Below are positions 1-8,637 of a stretch of 64,000 nt of DNA, one piece after another. The notes below the pieces were generated by a model, which searched no databases, had not been told where the DNA came from, and saw nothing but the letters and a program-made list of their open reading frames with translations. Position numbers and translations under genes: made by a program. Origin of the DNA: Faecalispora sporosphaeroides DSM 1294 (lineage in GTDB: Bacteria > Bacillota > Clostridia > Oscillospirales > Acutalibacteraceae); the NCBI GenBank assembly GCA_000383295.1, contig KB911067.1:186001-250000 (forward strand), given 5' to 3'. Each line of letters begins with the position of its first letter. Position 1 is the first letter of the stretch.

Positions 1-651
1 ACAGAGCAGTCTGTAGTGAAATTTAAGATCGCTTACGTATGGGATGTATCGCAGACCGAAGGCGATCCCCTTCCCTCTTTTTGTAATGAATTGACCGGCA
101 AGATAGATCGTTTTGATCAGATTTTTTCTATGCTGAAAGATATCTCCCCTTACAATATCTGCTTCGAACAGATACCTGGAAATACAAAAGGCTATTGCAA
201 CTCAGAGAACAAAAAAATTGCGATTAAGATCAGTATGAGCGATGAACAGACGATAAAAACTCTGATTCACGAAATTGCACACTCGTTGCTTCATGAAGAT
301 TCTAAAAAATCCAGAGAGCAGGAAGAGGTGGAAGCTGAAAGCGTCGCTTTCATTATTTCTGACTTTCTAGGGGTAGATACATCAAGCTACAGTTTTGATT
401 ATGTTGCTATCTGGAGCAGCAAGATGGAAGCCTCAGAACTTCAAGATATTCTGGCAAACATCCAGCAGCAGGCCAGCGCAATTGTAAGTCAGCTTTCAGA
501 AAAATTTGAAGCTTTAGCTCAAGAAAAAGAAAAGGTGGAACCGATCACAGAATGCGGACTCGATGAAAAATTGCACCAGGCGGAGCAGAAAATCGCCAGA
601 AGCAATCAGCAGCAGGAGGTTATGAAATATGGAAAAAATCTATTTCAATGA
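1..651 (+). CDS. ArdC-like antirestriction/zinc peptidase protein, 5' partial
   Basis: The frame is open to the first base, so the gene starts outside the window and only its C-terminal part is seen. The visible part has the ArdC-type signature AYVWDVSQTEGDPLP and then an HEIAH zinc-binding motif (bases 268-282), followed by a glutamate-rich coiled tail. ArdC proteins join an N-terminal single-strand DNA-binding domain (here missing) to a gluzincin-like domain; they shield incoming plasmid DNA from restriction. A GTG at 16 could be taken as a start, but the homology suggests it is internal. The gene sits just upstream of oriT and the mobilisation genes, as expected for an early-transfer protein of an ICE. 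The family call is sound; protease activity is not shown. Confidence 0.8.
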   Translation, partial: TEQSVVKFKIAYVWDVSQTEGDPLPSFCNELTGKIDRFDQIFSMLKDISPYNICFEQIPGNTKGYCNSENKKIAIKISMSDEQTIKTLIHEIAHSLLHEDSKKSREQEEVEAESVAFIISDFLGVDTSSYSFDYVAIWSSKMEASELQDILANIQQQASAIVSQLSEKFEALAQEKEKVEPITECGLDEKLHQAEQKIARSNQQQEVMKYGKNLFQ

Positions 652-805
652 CGAGGAACTCGCGATTCTTGAATCAATTTCTGATTTAAGCGATGAGGAA
701 AAGTTGAAAACTTTGGAATCCTCGTTGCGCGACGAAAATGAAAATACCAATCAGACCGCGCTGCGGCATCTCATTCTAAAGCTTTCGCGGCGTAGCCAAA
801 AATAG
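629..805 (+). CDS. small acidic protein of unknown function
   Basis: This 58-residue frame starts at an ATG inside the last codons of the ArdC-like gene and has a clear AGGAGG site at 614-619, ten bases before the start. The product (begins MEKIYFNDEELAILESISD) is acidic and predicted helical, with a basic end (LSRRSQK). Position and size recall the small transposon-encoded proteins (TnpW-like) that follow ArdC in Clostridia elements, but I do not recognise a family with certainty. The overlap suggests translational coupling to the upstream gene. Confidence 0.6.
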   Translation: MEKIYFNDEELAILESISDLSDEEKLKTLESSLRDENENTNQTALRHLILKLSRRSQK

Positions 806-940
806 GTAGGGTTTCCCTACGGGCGAGCACTGCATGTGGCTATCCACATGCCAATTTTGCAAAATCTTCCGTTCCGGAGTTTTTGCAAAATCGCTCGTTA
901 GGGTGTCCCCTAAAACCCCTTAATAATTATCCTTAGAATA
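806..940. other. oriT: candidate origin of transfer (oriT)
   Basis: This non-coding stretch directly before mobC and the relaxase gene is packed with dyads: GTAGGG-ttt-CCCTAC (806-820), a perfect 8-bp stem GCATGTGG-ctat-CCACATGC (832-851), two ATTTTGCAAAAT-like repeats (854-865 and 880-891), CGAGC/GCTCG (824-828 and 893-897) and TTAGGG-tgtc-CCCTAA (898-913). Inverted repeats beside a nick region upstream of the relaxase are typical of oriT. The nick site is not assigned. Confidence 0.6.
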
Positions 941-966
941 AAATGATGAAGCAGGAGGCGCAACAG

Positions 967-1290
967 TTGGAAAAAAACCGAGTCAGGAAGCGGTCTATGA
1001 TGATCCGCTTTACAGATGACGAGTTACAATTTCTCAAAGAGAAGATGGAGGATGCCGGTTTCTCTAACAATAGAGAAGCATATCTTCGAAAAATGGCACT
1101 GGATGGATACGTCATCAAGCAGGATTTTGCAGGTCTATCCGATGTTGTTTATCAACTATCTCGCATCGGCAACAACCTGAACCAGATGACTCGAATTGCA
1201 AACACACACGGAGATATTGAATTGTCCGAGTTGAAAGAAATTAAGAAGGGCATCGATCAAATATGGCAACTACTTACATCGAAGGCATAG
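967..1290 (+). CDS. mobC: MobC-family relaxosome accessory protein
   Basis: The product is a small basic DNA-binding protein that should sit at oriT and help the relaxase nick DNA. It begins EKNRVRKRSMMIRFTDDEL, a ribbon-helix-helix-like N-terminus, and carries the MobC-type core GNNLNQMTRIAN near its C-terminus. The start chosen is TTG 967, because AGGAGG at 953-958 lies eight bases before it; ATGs at 943/946 have no ribosome site. The end overlaps the relaxase start by 28 bases, so the two are likely translated together. About 107 residues is normal for this family. Confidence 0.85.
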   Translation: MEKNRVRKRSMMIRFTDDELQFLKEKMEDAGFSNNREAYLRKMALDGYVIKQDFAGLSDVVYQLSRIGNNLNQMTRIANTHGDIELSELKEIKKGIDQIWQLLTSKA

Positions 1291-2624
1291 CAATTCGACC
1301 AGGGCGAACCGCCTTGCAAACGGCCTTTGACTCCATTTCCTATATTACTAATCCGCAAAAAACTCGCGATGGTAAATGGGTAACAGGATATAAATGTTCA
1401 CCGGACAGCGCTCATTACGAAATACTTATGCAGCACCGGCTATCCGAACAGATCACAGGCAGAAGCGTCATTCAAGATTATCAAGGTAAAAAAAAGTCTT
1501 ATATGCTTATGACCATGCGCCAGTCATTTGCACCCGGTGAAGTAAATGAAAAAACTGCTCACGAACTAGGGTGCAGATTGGCAGAGCAATTTCTTGGGGG
1601 CAAATATCAATATGTTGTTGCAACACATATCAATACGCGTTGTATCCACAATCATATCATTTTTAATATTGTTGGGGACGATTATAAAAAATTCCATCAA
1701 ACAAAATTCACACCGAAACGGTTGGCCGAATGCAGTGATTCTCTTTGTGATGCTTACGGCCTATCTGTTGTGGTTCCCTCTCAGTCGCGCAGCAAAAGAA
1801 CATATACAAATACCAAGGTTACACCGTTCCGCACAATTCTTAAAAATGACATTGATCGTTGCGTTCAAGCTGCGAAAAGTTATGAAGAGTTTCTTACCCT
1901 GCTGGAGCAGGACTATTATGTGAAAAGCTCTGGTAAATACCTCACTGTACGCAATCGTACAAATGGTCAGCAACGGAATATTCGTGTTTACACTTTAGGA
2001 GGAGATTACAAAGAAAGCAGTATTAAAAAGAGAATTGTCGATGAATATGGTTTTGCTGAAATCGGAAGTACTTCCGCTATTCCACAAGCTTGTCAGGAAG
2101 AAACTCTGATCGAAAACATTTCTTATTCTCAGCGGCTTAGAAACATTCAGTCAATGTTTCAAGCCTCTGGTGTTCTTTCCGATTATGATGTTCGTAATTA
2201 TGGGGATATACAGCAAAACATTCAGTCTCTTTATGATTTTGCTGCTGCTGCCAAAAACAAAATATTTCAGGCAGAAAGTGAATTGGACAAGGCTGAACAA
2301 CTACTCAACGCTATGAATATTTTGGAAAAATATGATGATGTTGCACGAGAGTACGAGCAAGCTTTACTGAAAGACCGATTCTATCAAACTCACAGAAATG
2401 AGCTTGACTTATATTTAAATGCCGAGGAAATACTGTCCGGTATTCCCATCACGACTGAATCGAAATGGGATTTGGAGCAGTCTGTGAAAGAGAGCAGAAA
2501 GGAACTGGATGATCTGCAAAGTAAATATTTTGACCTGCAAGATAAGCTGGAACAAATCAACAGCGCAAAGCGAGTGATTGATAAAGTCCATCGAGAAAAA
2601 GGAGGATATGATTATGGTCGGTGA
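1263..2624 (+). CDS. relaxase, MobA/VirD2 (MOBP-like)
   Basis: This is the transfer nuclease that cuts one strand at oriT and leads it into the recipient. The 453-residue protein has the relaxase three-histidine metal site H122-H129-H131 in HINTRCIHNH, and a tyrosine at residue 27 (SYITNP) in the place of the usual nucleophile. The C-terminal half (about residues 330-450) is charged and predicted coiled-coil. The gene overlaps mobC at its start and the pcfB-like gene at its end. It has no helicase domain, so it fits the MOBP type. A CGGAAG/CTTCCG palindrome lies inside at 2063-2076. Confidence 0.92.
   Translation: MATTYIEGIAIRPGRTALQTAFDSISYITNPQKTRDGKWVTGYKCSPDSAHYEILMQHRLSEQITGRSVIQDYQGKKKSYMLMTMRQSFAPGEVNEKTAHELGCRLAEQFLGGKYQYVVATHINTRCIHNHIIFNIVGDDYKKFHQTKFTPKRLAECSDSLCDAYGLSVVVPSQSRSKRTYTNTKVTPFRTILKNDIDRCVQAAKSYEEFLTLLEQDYYVKSSGKYLTVRNRTNGQQRNIRVYTLGGDYKESSIKKRIVDEYGFAEIGSTSAIPQACQEETLIENISYSQRLRNIQSMFQASGVLSDYDVRNYGDIQQNIQSLYDFAAAAKNKIFQAESELDKAEQLLNAMNILEKYDDVAREYEQALLKDRFYQTHRNELDLYLNAEEILSGIPITTESKWDLEQSVKESRKELDDLQSKYFDLQDKLEQINSAKRVIDKVHREKGGYDYGR
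2063..2076. repeat. CGGAAG-NN-CTTCCG palindrome, copy 1 (in relaxase gene)
   Basis: A perfect 14-bp palindrome CGGAAGTACTTCCG inside the relaxase coding region. It shares the core with five other copies at 11640, 29881, 30754, 33413 and 34261. Confidence 0.6.
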
Positions 2625-3108
2625 TGAACTTAGTGAAAAGATGGTTGTCTACTCTTTTCGAACTTCCGGTAAACTTACCGGTAAAATGCTTAAAGCTTTT
2701 TTCAGGGCTTTAAAGAAAAAGGGTGAAAAGATTATTAATAACCGAACACCCAATCAGATTAAAATGGATCGGCTTTCTCAAGACGGTAACATTCAGGTGC
2801 AGGGAATGGAGGTCAGCAAGGAGCAGCTGGCCGGCTTCGATCAATACGCAAAAAAATATGGTTTGGAGTATTCTCTCATTCAAGAGCAGAACGATCCAAA
2901 CCATTATTTTTTTGTGTTTCGAGCTAAAGACATTTCAAAGGTAGAAATGGCAGCCGAAGATTTTTTGAAAGACAAGACGATAGATCGCGGCGATCTGAAT
3001 GAGCGTTTTGAAAAAGCTCATGAAGCAGCTCTTCAATTTAACAAGGCACAGGAAAAGGAAAAATCCCGTGTTAAATCTCGTGGAAAAACAAAGGAGGTAG
3101 CAAGGTAG
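2614..3108 (+). CDS. PcfB/DUF3801-family conjugation protein
   Basis: This 164-residue protein matches the PcfB (DUF3801) family, a partner of the VirD4-type coupling protein that helps bring the relaxase-DNA complex to the channel. The signature part is SGKLTGKMLKAFFRAL near the N-terminus, followed by a mixed domain and a basic tail. The ATG at 2614 is preferred over 2608 because GGAGG (2601-2605) is then eight bases away. The gene overlaps the relaxase end by 11 bases, and its stop shares a base with the GTG of the coupling protein gene, so the three are one translational unit. Confidence 0.85.
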   Translation: MVGDELSEKMVVYSFRTSGKLTGKMLKAFFRALKKKGEKIINNRTPNQIKMDRLSQDGNIQVQGMEVSKEQLAGFDQYAKKYGLEYSLIQEQNDPNHYFFVFRAKDISKVEMAAEDFLKDKTIDRGDLNERFEKAHEAALQFNKAQEKEKSRVKSRGKTKEVAR

Positions 3109-4802
3109 TGCAGACATGGAAAGAAAAATGGCTTCAACTGATTATCAATTTTTGGTTAATCTTTTTTATCTGCTTTCTATCAGCTCGTTTGGTGTTAAAA
3201 CAATTTAATATGTTCGACGAAATAATCACCGCAGAGATTTCTGCGGTGATTTCTTTTATCATGCTTTTGCCACACATTATAAATGGAAAAAAGAAACGTG
3301 AATACGCTAACAAAGAGCATGGTTCTTCCCGTTGGGGAAGAAAGGCTGATATAAAGCCGTTAATAGACAAAGACTTCTTCAAAAATATCATCTTATCGGC
3401 AACCGAATACCTATCCATGAACATGCGGCAAACAATGCTGAATTGTCATGTGTTTATCATCGGCGGCTCGGGCGCTGGTAAATCCCGATTTTATGCGAAG
3501 CCCAACATTATGCAAATGAATGCCAGCTACGTTGTTACGGATCCCAGCGGTGAGCATTTACATGATGAGGGAAAAATGCTGGAACAGAATGGCTATAAAG
3601 TGAAGGTGTTTAATGTTGTGGATATGGCCAGAAGCATGCACTTCAATCCTTTAAACTATTTTGTGGAAACGGAAGACATTCTGCGATTCGTAGAACTTTT
3701 AATTGCCAATACCAATGGCGGCAATGGTTCTGCAAACAACTCAGCGCGTGATCCTTTCTGGACTAACGCTGAAAAGCTCTGGCTGATGGCTCATATCTCT
3801 TTCGTGCAGGAAACCTGCCTGGAGCATGAAAAGACTCTAAATTCCGTGGTGTTCCTTTTGAACCACTCCGAAGTCAAAGAAGAAGATGAGTCCTACAAAT
3901 CGGCCGTAGATATTCTTTTCGAGGAGCTGGAACAAAAAAATCCTGACAGTTTTTCAGTAAAGCAATATAAAAAGTATAAGCTTGCCGCAGGTAAGACCGC
4001 AAAATCCATTTTGATTAGCGTCGGTGTCCGTTTGTCATGCTTCGATATTCCTAAGGTATCTGCACTTGTTGCAGATGACGAAATGGTACTAGACAGAATG
4101 GGCGATGAAAAAACCGCCCTTTTTCTGATAATCAATGACAAGGACCCTACCTACAATTTCTTGGTTGCCATCCTTCTGGATGTTCTGTTTAATACCCTTT
4201 GCCGACGGGCAACAAAACAGCCAGATATACACTTGAAAATACCTGTGCGATGCATCCTCGATGAGATTGCCAACATCGGGTATTTTCCAAACCTGCACAT
4301 TTTAGTGGCTGTCTTAAGAAAGCACTGGATTTCGTTGGAATTCCTGTTTCAAAATGTTAATCAGGCAAAGGCTCTCTATAAAGATCACTGGGCGACAATT
4401 GAAGGAAACTGCGACACCACGGTATTCCTGGGCGGCAAGGGTGAGGACACCACAAAATATGTTTCCAAGGATCTGCTGGGTTCGGCTACGATTGATACCG
4501 TTTCATATGGCGGCAGCGGCGCTTCGGGGAGCATGGGTCTGAACAGTTATAATTCCACGGAGCAGAAAGCCGGAAGGTTTCTTTTGGACGAAACTGAGGT
4601 GTCCAGACTCGACAAAGATAGCTGCATTGTCAGCATCCGTGGTCTTCCTCCGTTCAAAAGCGCAAAGTATGATCCCCGGCAGCATCCGAATTACAAGCAG
4701 CTGGCAGATTACGATGAAGCGAACGCTTATGTATTTCATAGAGGACTTGATCTTCAACACGCCAGCATTCAATACTATACTGTCGATTTACAGGAGGAAT
4801 AA
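3108..4802 (+). CDS. virD4: VirD4/TraG-type conjugative coupling protein
   Basis: The product is the membrane ATPase that links the relaxosome to the secretion channel. Two N-terminal membrane segments (about residues 9-28 and 40-58) precede the ATPase domain, with Walker A GGSGAGKS at 119-126 and a Walker B-like stretch ending CILDEIANIG. At 564 residues it matches the TraG/VirD4 family of Gram-positive ICEs. The GTG start overlaps the previous stop and AAAGGAGG lies just upstream. A perfect terminator-like hairpin lies inside the coding region at 3224-3255. Confidence 0.93.
   Translation: MQTWKEKWLQLIINFWLIFFICFLSARLVLKQFNMFDEIITAEISAVISFIMLLPHIINGKKKREYANKEHGSSRWGRKADIKPLIDKDFFKNIILSATEYLSMNMRQTMLNCHVFIIGGSGAGKSRFYAKPNIMQMNASYVVTDPSGEHLHDEGKMLEQNGYKVKVFNVVDMARSMHFNPLNYFVETEDILRFVELLIANTNGGNGSANNSARDPFWTNAEKLWLMAHISFVQETCLEHEKTLNSVVFLLNHSEVKEEDESYKSAVDILFEELEQKNPDSFSVKQYKKYKLAAGKTAKSILISVGVRLSCFDIPKVSALVADDEMVLDRMGDEKTALFLIINDKDPTYNFLVAILLDVLFNTLCRRATKQPDIHLKIPVRCILDEIANIGYFPNLHILVAVLRKHWISLEFLFQNVNQAKALYKDHWATIEGNCDTTVFLGGKGEDTTKYVSKDLLGSATIDTVSYGGSGASGSMGLNSYNSTEQKAGRFLLDETEVSRLDKDSCIVSIRGLPPFKSAKYDPRQHPNYKQLADYDEANAYVFHRGLDLQHASIQYYTVDLQEE
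3224..3256 (+). terminator. intragenic terminator-like hairpin in the coupling protein gene
   Basis: AATCACCGCAGA-gatt-TCTGCGGTGATT is a perfect 12-bp stem with a 4-base loop followed by TCTTTT. It lies about 116 bases into the coupling protein gene. It has the form of an intrinsic terminator or attenuator, but it also encodes protein (ITAEISAVIS), so activity is uncertain. Confidence 0.4.
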
Positions 4803-4805
4803 AGT

Positions 4806-5072
4806 ATGCAAAGCACAACAATTTTAACTCTCTTACGGATTTTTCTGATTGTCATGGGCGCTTTCTCGGTGATATGGGGAATCAACGATATGTTCGGCGA
4901 TGGCCAACAGAGCAGCGTCGGTACCAAAAAAATTGTAGGCGGCATTGCCTTTGCAGCCATCTCCGGTTTCATTATGACCTGGGCGATCAAAGAGGTAGGT
5001 GCTGCGGAAGCACAGGCAGGCATCGGAGCCGTGCTGATGTCTCCCCTATTCAGCCCTTTTCTCAACCTGTAA
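4806..5072 (+). CDS. Maff2-family small membrane protein, pilin-like
   Basis: This 88-residue protein has two hydrophobic segments (about residues 7-27 and 42-62) around a short polar loop with the motif GTKKIVGG, as in the Maff2 family of Clostridia conjugative elements. Its size, two membrane helices and place between virD4 and a VirB6-like gene suggest a VirB2-like role in the transfer apparatus, which is inference. The ATG follows a GGAGG site and lies three bases after the coupling protein stop. Confidence 0.85.
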   Translation: MQSTTILTLLRIFLIVMGAFSVIWGINDMFGDGQQSSVGTKKIVGGIAFAAISGFIMTWAIKEVGAAEAQAGIGAVLMSPLFSPFLNL

Positions 5073-5087
5073 GGTAGGTGAGTACCT

Positions 5088-5903
5088 TTGAATGATATTC
5101 TGCGCGACAGTATAGCAAACATCTTTTCAGGAATCTCTAAAAATCTGGTTGACATCACTCACCAGGTTACAATGTCGCCATCAGAGGCTTTCGGTGCTTC
5201 CTTTTGGACAACTCTATTGAATCTTGGAACCACCATTGTTATGCCCTTTGCAATTGCCATTCTCTCCTACTTTATGGCAGCAGAACTCTATCAAGTTTAC
5301 TGCAAGGCAAATGGAGAAATGGATTTGCAGCTGGTTTCGACGACTGTATTCAAATTTATTCTCCCCTTTCTCCTGATCAACAGGACATACGATTTGCTCA
5401 AAATTCTATTTATACAAATAAACGGAGTGATTGTTCAAATTGGAGATAAAGTCGGATTGGCAGCACAAAACGGTTCTGACGAATATGTTACTTGGTATAA
5501 CCAAATTAGCGGGATGTCTTTTCTCGACAAGATGGCATATTTGCTTCAGCTTCTCCCCCTTGCATTTATCATGAAAGGAATGGGCGTTGTCATAATGGTA
5601 ATTGTATATGGCCGCCTTTTTGAAATCATGCTGTACTGGATTTTTGCTCCCATTCCTTTTGCCACTCTAATTCATAGTGAGTTTAGCCAAATCGGGAAGA
5701 ACTTTATAAAACTGTTTGCAGCCGTCCTCTTGCAGGGCGGCTTTATCATTTTGTGTGTTGTCTTGTACACCCAGCTGATTCAAACCGTCGCAATTAAAGC
5801 AGATATGGAGGGGGCTTGGCAGATGATTGGATATTCTCTGCTTTTGATCTTCATGCTTACTAAAACCGGGACAATGTCCAAAAAACTTTTAGCGACCTAT
5901 TAG
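5088..5903 (+). CDS. VirB6/TrbL-like conjugal transfer membrane protein (CD1112 type)
   Basis: This 271-residue polytopic membrane protein has about six hydrophobic segments, and its motif FEIMLYWIFAPIPFATL is typical of the CD1112-type VirB6-like proteins. It is expected to form part of the inner-membrane channel of the secretion system. The start is TTG 5088, with AAGGTAGGTG just upstream; the ATG at 5092 is in another frame. It follows the Maff2 gene by 15 bases and precedes prgI by 9. Confidence 0.85.
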   Translation: MNDILRDSIANIFSGISKNLVDITHQVTMSPSEAFGASFWTTLLNLGTTIVMPFAIAILSYFMAAELYQVYCKANGEMDLQLVSTTVFKFILPFLLINRTYDLLKILFIQINGVIVQIGDKVGLAAQNGSDEYVTWYNQISGMSFLDKMAYLLQLLPLAFIMKGMGVVIMVIVYGRLFEIMLYWIFAPIPFATLIHSEFSQIGKNFIKLFAAVLLQGGFIILCVVLYTQLIQTVAIKADMEGAWQMIGYSLLLIFMLTKTGTMSKKLLATY

Positions 5904-5912
5904 GAGGTTTCT

Positions 5913-6362
5913 ATGATTGTAAAGATACCCGAGGATGTCTACAAATATGAGAACAAAGTATGGGGGAATTTTTCTGGCAGAATGCTAATTTTCATTCTAG
6001 CAGCTCTCGCAATTATTTTTGTGGTTTTTGCTGCAATATTCTGGCCCACCGGCAGTATTGATCTTGCCGGTGGAGTTTCGACAACCTGTGGCCTGATTGT
6101 AATGTGGTTTGGCATCTACAGCAAAGATGGCCAGCATCTGGAACGGATACTGAAATACAAGTACCAAGCAAAGCACAAATACTTGCAAAAGCGAAAGTTT
6201 TCCATGAAAAATCTATATGAAATCATTCAAGGCAATCAAAAGGAGTGGAGAAACGCAAATGATCAGCTTGAAAGACTTGAAAAAGAAGCCTCAGAAGAAA
6301 GTAAAAAAGCAAATGGCAAGAAAATCTCTGCCCTGGGAAAAAAGAGACACTGCTCAAAATAG
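5913..6362 (+). CDS. PrgI-family membrane protein
   Basis: PrgI proteins are small membrane parts of Gram-positive type IV secretion systems, always next to the VirB4 ATPase. This one is 149 residues, starts MIVKIPEDVYKYENK as the family does, and has two membrane helices (about residues 24-46 and 53-72) and a charged, lysine-rich tail. AGGAGG precedes the start. The last 104 bases overlap the VirB4 gene in a different frame, an unusually long overlap that should couple the two. Confidence 0.85.
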   Translation: MIVKIPEDVYKYENKVWGNFSGRMLIFILAALAIIFVVFAAIFWPTGSIDLAGGVSTTCGLIVMWFGIYSKDGQHLERILKYKYQAKHKYLQKRKFSMKNLYEIIQGNQKEWRNANDQLERLEKEASEESKKANGKKISALGKKRHCSK

Positions 6363-8634
6363 CATCCCTTTTGATGTTATATTTGATAACGGAATCTGCT
6401 TTCTTGGAAATGGCCGATACAGCGCCACTTTTTCATTTGAAGATACCAATTACAGCAATACACAGGAATCCTCTCGAATCGAAACCTTTGAAAAATACTG
6501 TGATTTTCTAAACGCATTTGATGACACAATGCAGTTTCAGATTCACATTCTAACTAAACAGCTTTCACGCACGAACGTTGACCTATACATCAGTTCCCCG
6601 AAAGGGGCCTCCAATGATTTACGGCAATGTGTGGACGAATACAACCAAATGCTCACTAGCAGGATGAATGGAAACAACTCTTACGTTCAGCAGAAGTACA
6701 TCACCATTACCATTCAGGATGATGATATTTCTAACGCAGTTGTTCGCTTTGACCGCATTGACAGTGAAATCCTGCAACAACTGCGTATGCTTGGCTGCGC
6801 GACCAAACGTCTGAACAAGCTGGAGCGACTGTCCCTTTTGAGAGAAGTCTATCGTCCGGACGATACATCTGCCTTAAGCTTTCAGCAAATGGCTGCAAGT
6901 GGAGTCATAGACAAGGACATCATTGCTCCGTATTCTATGGATACCAGCCACGACGACTACATTCAACTAGGGGATTATTATACACAAACTTTTTTTCTGG
7001 CAGAACTACCGCAGGATTTGTCTGATGAGCTGGTAAAAGAGATTACTACCATCGATAACAGCATTTTGCTTACCATTAATGTGCTACCCCAAAACCCCAG
7101 AGAATCCATTGATGAAGTTCGAACAAGGTTACGTCATCTGGAAAAAGAAAAGGAGGACAACCGCAGCCGACAGCTCACGTATGGAATTCTAATCCCGGAA
7201 CCGCCACGGGATTTAAAAAAGGCCATCGAGAACACAGAATCTTTTTTGTCTGATCTGGAAACCAGAAATGAGAAAATGTTTCTGGCTAACGTTCTGATTC
7301 ATATTCGGGCAAAATCGCTGCAGGAGCTTTCTGTTATCGCAGAAAACATCGACAGCAAGGTTTATAAAAACGGATGCACACTGCGGCCCTTTACCTTTGC
7401 CCAGGAAGATGGTTTCAATTCCGTTCTTCCTTTAGGGCGCAATGATACTTTTATAAAAAGAATTTTCACCACTTCTTCGCTGGCCGTATTCATTCCTTTC
7501 AATGTGGTGGAAATTGTTCACACTGGTGGACTATTTTACGGAAAAAACAAGCTCAGTAATAATGTGATCATTATGAATCGAAAGCTGTACAACAATGCTC
7601 ATGGCTTCTATTTTGGCGCATCCGGCTCCGGAAAATCCATGGGCGCTAAGATGGAAGTTTGGGAGTGCTTTTTTAGGACTAAGGATGACATTCTCATCAT
7701 TGATCCGGATGGCGAATTCACAAAGGTAGTAGAACTGCTGGGCGGCCAGGTGATTGAAGTATCCAACAACTCTAAGACCAAATTTAACCCATTCGACATC
7801 AATGAGTTTTATGGCGGCGAGGATGAACCAAATCCAATTCCCTTCAAATCTGATTTTATTATTTCCCTTATCGAAGTTACCCTGAACTACAGTAACGGAA
7901 TTCCAGACATTACGCGCTCCATTATTGACCGCTGCGTTCGTAATATTTACAAAAATTATCAAGGCGAGCCTTGTTTGGAAAATATTCCGACATTCATGGA
8001 TTTCTATGAGAACCTGAAAAAGCAGCCGGAGAAGGAGGCACGGGATTTGGTCAGCGCTTTGGAAATATACATTGTCGGTACCCTGAACATTTTTGCCGGA
8101 AAAACCAATATCGACGTTAACAACAGAGTACTGTGCTTTAACACGAAGAAGCTGGGCAAGCAGCTGAAAACAATGGGTATGACCATTATTCAGGATTTCT
8201 GCTGGAACCTGATTACCAAGAATCAGGCGCTGAATCAAACCACCTGGCTTTGGAATGACGAAATTCATCACAGCCTGAAGAATCCAAGCACGGGTGACTG
8301 GCTAATCAACACCTGGAAGCGCGGCAGAAAGTACGGTCTGATTGCCACCGGCATGACACAGGAGGTGCGGGATGTCTGCCGAAGCGAAGAAGCAAAGGCC
8401 CTGCTTTCCAACTCAGAATTTGTCATGCTTTTCCGACAAAAAAATGATATGATCGGCGACGTTGCACAGGTCATGAACTTGTCAGATCAGCAAATACACA
8501 AGTTACTGACCTGTGACAAAGGCACCGGCTTGTTTAAGGCCGGAAACAGCATCGTCGAATTCAATAACGTGATTGAGCAAGGCAAGCTTTTTGAAGTATT
8601 CATGACCGATGTCGGAAAACCACAGGCCGGGTGA
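6259..8634 (+). CDS. virB4: VirB4-type conjugation ATPase
   Basis: This cytoplasmic ATPase powers assembly of the transfer channel. From the chosen start it is 791 residues. The C-terminal half holds Walker A GASGSGKS (about residue 451) and Walker B LIIDPDGEF. The ATG at 6259 is preferred over an in-frame ATG at 6217 because AGGAGTGGAG (6241-6250) lies before it and because MISLKDLKKK fits the usual lysine-rich N-terminus. The gene overlaps prgI by 104 bases and is followed after three bases by the M23 peptidase gene. Confidence 0.93.
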   Translation: MISLKDLKKKPQKKVKKQMARKSLPWEKRDTAQNSIPFDVIFDNGICFLGNGRYSATFSFEDTNYSNTQESSRIETFEKYCDFLNAFDDTMQFQIHILTKQLSRTNVDLYISSPKGASNDLRQCVDEYNQMLTSRMNGNNSYVQQKYITITIQDDDISNAVVRFDRIDSEILQQLRMLGCATKRLNKLERLSLLREVYRPDDTSALSFQQMAASGVIDKDIIAPYSMDTSHDDYIQLGDYYTQTFFLAELPQDLSDELVKEITTIDNSILLTINVLPQNPRESIDEVRTRLRHLEKEKEDNRSRQLTYGILIPEPPRDLKKAIENTESFLSDLETRNEKMFLANVLIHIRAKSLQELSVIAENIDSKVYKNGCTLRPFTFAQEDGFNSVLPLGRNDTFIKRIFTTSSLAVFIPFNVVEIVHTGGLFYGKNKLSNNVIIMNRKLYNNAHGFYFGASGSGKSMGAKMEVWECFFRTKDDILIIDPDGEFTKVVELLGGQVIEVSNNSKTKFNPFDINEFYGGEDEPNPIPFKSDFIISLIEVTLNYSNGIPDITRSIIDRCVRNIYKNYQGEPCLENIPTFMDFYENLKKQPEKEARDLVSALEIYIVGTLNIFAGKTNIDVNNRVLCFNTKKLGKQLKTMGMTIIQDFCWNLITKNQALNQTTWLWNDEIHHSLKNPSTGDWLINTWKRGRKYGLIATGMTQEVRDVCRSEEAKALLSNSEFVMLFRQKNDMIGDVAQVMNLSDQQIHKLLTCDKGTGLFKAGNSIVEFNNVIEQGKLFEVFMTDVGKPQAG

Positions 8635-8637
8635 TAG

